Assembly: GCA_947459855.1 (NCBI GenBank)
Contig: CANHFL010000007.1
Location: forward strand, 1-12,482
DNA from: Planctomycetaceae bacterium
GTDB lineage: Bacteria > Planctomycetota > Phycisphaerae > Phycisphaerales > SM1A02
Direction: 5' to 3'
Length of the DNA stretch: 12,482 nt
The notes under the pieces are model-generated. The model ran no database searches. It was not told the DNA's origin and saw only the letters and a list, made by a program, of their open reading frames with translations. Position numbers and translations under genes: made by a program. This document shows, piece by piece, positions 10,322 through 12,482 of the stretch; position 1 is the first letter of the stretch, and every line of letters starts with the position of its first letter.

Positions 10322-10336
10322 GGCCCCGCCGATCGG

Positions 10337-11464
10337 TCAGCGTGCACCGCCGGGCAACGGCATCCCGTCGTCCGGCGCCTCGCCCTTCTTAGCGGCGCCC
10401 GCCTCCGGGAACCGCGGAGTGGCCTCGACGAAGACGTCGACCTGCTGCCCCGCGTATGCGGGCAACCGTGCGGCGGGATACGAGTAGATCACCTGCAGGA
10501 CGCGCGTGTCGACGCGCTCCATGCTCGATCCGGTCAGGCTCCGCTTGGGCACGACGTAGGGCTCGACACGTACGAACGACAGGTCGGTGCTGATCGCGCT
10601 GTTGCCGCGGAGCGTCGCGCGCGCGGCCGCGCCCGGCCGGAAACGCCACGCGTCGTTCTCGTCGATGTCCACGCGCACGTGCATCGTGTCGACGTCGCCC
10701 AGGACGATCGACGCATCGCCCGTGCCGCCGGCCGCGGCGAATTCGCCCGGCCGCACGTTGACGTCGAGCACCGTTCCGTCCATCGGCGCCGCGACCGTCA
10801 GGCGCTCCACGTCCACCTGGGCCACGCGCACGGCCGCTTCGGCACGCAGCACCGCCGCCTCGGCGACCGCCAGGTCCTGGGGCATCGCGCCCGCGCGCAG
10901 CCGCGCCAGCGTCGCACGCGCCTCGGCGACCTGCGCCTGCGCCTGGCGCGCGGCGGCCTCGCGCCGCACCACCTCGCCACGTGCCAGCGCGGTCGGGTCG
11001 CTGACGCCCCGCAGCAGTTCCAGCAGGTTCGTCGCCTCGCTCGCACGCGCCTCCGCGGCGGCCAGCGCCGCCTCGGCGACCGGGATGTCCTCGGGGCGCG
11101 GGAGCGAGCGGAGCCGCTCCAGCTCGCGCACGGTGGACGTCAGCTGCGCATCGGCCACGGCCAGCGCCGCGCGGAGCTGGCGCGCGTCGATGGCGAAGAG
11201 CGGTGCGCCCCTCGCGACGCGGTCGCCCTGCTTCACGAAGACCTGCTCGACGATCCCAGGCACGGCCGCAGCCACCGCGACGGGTTCGCCGGCGGGTTCA
11301 AGCAGGCCGGCCCCTGCGATGCTGGACGCGAACGCCGCCTGCGCCGGCTGGTCGACGGGCTTCGAGCTGCTCTCGGGATGGCCGGCGGTCAGGACCGCCC
11401 AGAGCCCCACGAGAAGGCCGACTGCGGCGAGGGCGGGCAGGACGATGGTTCGGATGCGTGGCAT
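10337..11464 (-). CDS. Membrane fusion (periplasmic adaptor) protein, HlyD/MacA/DevB type
   Basis: The product is 375 residues. One N-terminal helix (about 7-25) anchors it in the inner membrane, with the rest in the periplasm. Two half-motifs of a lipoyl-like domain, VPGIVEQVFVKQGDRVARG (68-86) and VAAPMDGTVLDVNVRPGEF (224-242), flank a long Ala/Glu/Arg-rich coiled-coil hairpin (about 96-222). Within the hairpin PRPEDIPVAEAAL and MPQDLAVAEAAV form related segments on the two arms, a trait I associate with DevB-type adaptors. A beta-barrel region follows (MHVRVDIDENDAWRF, RATLRGNS), then a membrane-proximal part and a tail rich in Pro/Gly/Lys. Such adaptors link an ABC pump to an outer-membrane channel. 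The ATPase and permease genes lie just upstream, with 5 bases between this gene and the ATPase. No TolC-like gene is in the window; the cargo is unknown. Confidence 0.88.
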   Translation of the reverse strand: MPRIRTIVLPALAAVGLLVGLWAVLTAGHPESSSKPVDQPAQAAFASSIAGAGLLEPAGEPVAVAAAVPGIVEQVFVKQGDRVARGAPLFAIDARQLRAALAVADAQLTSTVRELERLRSLPRPEDIPVAEAALAAAEARASEATNLLELLRGVSDPTALARGEVVRREAAARQAQAQVAEARATLARLRAGAMPQDLAVAEAAVLRAEAAVRVAQVDVERLTVAAPMDGTVLDVNVRPGEFAAAGGTGDASIVLGDVDTMHVRVDIDENDAWRFRPGAAARATLRGNSAISTDLSFVRVEPYVVPKRSLTGSSMERVDTRVLQVIYSYPAARLPAYAGQQVDVFVEATPRFPEAGAAKKGEAPDDGMPLPGGAR

Positions 11465-11469
11465 GGGTC

Positions 11470-12231
11470 TCAATGGTCGTGCGGGTGGATCGGCGCGGAA
11501 GCGCCGGCGGCGTCGAACTCGCGCTCGGCCTGGTCGGGCGTCAGCGTCTCCACGACCCGTCCGTCGTCCATGCGGGCGATCCGGTCGGCGAAGCGGAAGA
11601 TGCGCGCGTCGTGCGTGACGACGACGAGGGTCAGGTCGTGCCGGTCGGCGACCTCGCGGAACAGCTCCATCACGCGCTGGCCCGTGTGGTGGTCCAGCGC
11701 GCTGGTCGGCTCGTCGCACACGACCAGGCGCGGCCGATGGACCAGCGCCCGCGCGATCGCGACGCGCTGCTGCTGGCCGCCCGACAGCTCGGAGGGAAGC
11801 GCCTCGGTGCGCTCGCCGAGCCCGAGCCGCCCGAGCGCCGCGCGGGCCTCGGCCACGGCGTCGCGCCATTCCCAGCCCAGGATCATGAGCGGGACGGCGG
11901 CGTTCTCGGCGGCGGTCAGCGTGGGCAGGAGGTTGAACTGCTGGAACACGAAGCCGACGTTGCGCGCGCGCCACGCCGTGCACGCAAGGTCGTCCATGGC
12001 CGCGGGACGGCTGCCCAGCACCTCGCACGTCCCGGCCGTCGGGCCCAGGATCCCGGCGACCACGCTGATGAGCGTCGTCTTGCCGCAGCCGGACGGGCCG
12101 ACGATCATCGCGAGCGATCCGGCCTCGACGTCCAGGTCGACGCCCCGCAGCGCGGTCACCTGCATCGCGCCCGCGCCGTAGACCTTGGTGAGCCCGCGCA
12201 CGCGCACGGCCATTTCCGGGGCGCCGCTCAT
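11470..12231 (-). CDS. ABC exporter ATP-binding protein, MacB/LolD/DevA type
   Basis: The product is 253 residues and the ATPase of the tripartite exporter, working at the inner face of the inner membrane. Motifs are complete: Walker A GPSGCGKTT at 45-53, Q-loop VFQQFNLLPTLTAAEN near 95-110, signature LSGGQQQRVAIARAL from 149, Walker B LVVCDEPTSALD from 169 with Glu174, and H-loop VVVTHD with His207. FQQFNLLPTLTAAEN and DEPTSALD are hallmarks of the ATPases that pair with FtsX-type permeases. The start at 12231 gives the usual short N-terminus before VRGLTKVYG and overlaps the permease stop as ATGA; a longer frame upstream is inside the permease gene. The C-terminus ends in an odd His-rich tail (IHPHDH). 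The adaptor gene follows after 5 bases. Confidence 0.93.
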   Translation of the reverse strand: MSGAPEMAVRVRGLTKVYGAGAMQVTALRGVDLDVEAGSLAMIVGPSGCGKTTLISVVAGILGPTAGTCEVLGSRPAAMDDLACTAWRARNVGFVFQQFNLLPTLTAAENAAVPLMILGWEWRDAVAEARAALGRLGLGERTEALPSELSGGQQQRVAIARALVHRPRLVVCDEPTSALDHHTGQRVMELFREVADRHDLTLVVVTHDARIFRFADRIARMDDGRVVETLTPDQAEREFDAAGASAPIHPHDH

Positions 12232-12482
12232 GACTTGAACACCACCGCGGGCTCCAGCCGCATCACGCGCCGCAGGCTGATCCACGCGCTGACCAGGCAG
12301 CACGTCAGGATCGAGGTGGCGCCGAAGAGGGCGACGCGCCAGTCGAGCTGGAACGCCAGCGGCCCGCCCTCGGCCAGCCAGCCGGTGAGCGCCGCGAGCC
12401 CGAATCCCATTCCGAACCCGATCAGCCCGACCGCCAGCACCTGCACCGAGACCATCCGCACGATCCGCGCGTTGGTGATCCC
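12228..12482 (-). CDS. FtsX/MacB-type ABC permease (C-terminal part)
   Basis: Only the last 84 residues and the stop are in the window; the gene enters from the right edge. Two hydrophobic helices are visible, VQVLAVGLIGFGMGFGLAAL and VALFGATSILTCCLVSAWISL, joined by a short polar loop. The end LRRVMRLEPAVVFKS is the typical C-terminus of FtsX-family permeases (compare the DPA/EPAxxF ending of MacB and DevC proteins). The preceding visible residues, ending in ARIVRMV, are likely a cytoplasmic segment. It is followed with a 4-base overlap by its ATPase and then the adaptor, so it is the membrane subunit of the same exporter. What it transports is not evident. Confidence 0.85.
   Translation of the reverse strand, partial: GITNARIVRMVSVQVLAVGLIGFGMGFGLAALTGWLAEGGPLAFQLDWRVALFGATSILTCCLVSAWISLRRVMRLEPAVVFKS

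Noticed and set aside
10304..10336. A fluoride riboswitch before the crcB unit.
   Set aside because: The gap is only 33 bases and I saw no riboswitch core motif there or before the crcB genes.

Overview
The window is very GC-rich DNA (above 70% by eye, not computed) with tightly packed genes, many 4-base ATGA or GTGA start/stop overlaps, and long spurious ORFs antisense to most genes. No RNA gene, CRISPR array, insertion sequence or other mobile element was seen, and no stretch over about 100 bases lacks a gene. A membrane protein with a CxxC...CxxC zinc ribbon between two membrane helices plus an FG-GAP-like calcium loop suggests a planctomycete, perhaps Phycisphaerae. That is an inference from protein style, not a phylogenetic result.

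Left block (2-3348, + strand). This is an ABC importer operon of the uncharacterised ABC_sub_bind/TrpXYZ-like type: the end of a periplasmic binding protein, a STAS-domain protein with an unrecognised 250-residue C-terminal region, a BPD_transp_2 permease, and an ATPase. All junctions overlap, so the four are translationally coupled. The STAS gene inside the cassette is the unusual element. A STAS protein (MlaB) is known to bind the ATPase of the Mla lipid transporter, so a regulatory role here is a reasonable hypothesis.

Middle block (3370-8002). Adenine deaminase (ade, - strand) converges on the importer operon. It diverges from a complete catalase-peroxidase (katG, + strand) across a 103-base promoter region. 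katG converges on a small predicted lipoprotein gene (- strand), and two strong hairpins lie at their junction.

Right block (8059-12482, - strand). In transcription order these are: the end of an FtsX/MacB-type permease, its ATPase, an HlyD/MacA/DevB-type membrane fusion protein, a zinc-ribbon/FG-GAP membrane protein, and two overlapping crcB/fluC fluoride channel genes. The first three form the inner-membrane and adaptor part of a tripartite exporter. The last three are coupled by ATGA overlaps and may form a separate unit or be read through from the exporter, as the gap between the two sets is only 33 bases.

Two genes that head their own transcription units (ade and the lipoprotein) lack a Shine-Dalgarno sequence and instead carry TACCCT exactly 7 bases before the ATG. 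This looks like leaderless transcription. The internal genes of the importer operon have clear Shine-Dalgarno sequences. No wholly new system is proven; the best candidate is the STAS-controlled ABC importer.
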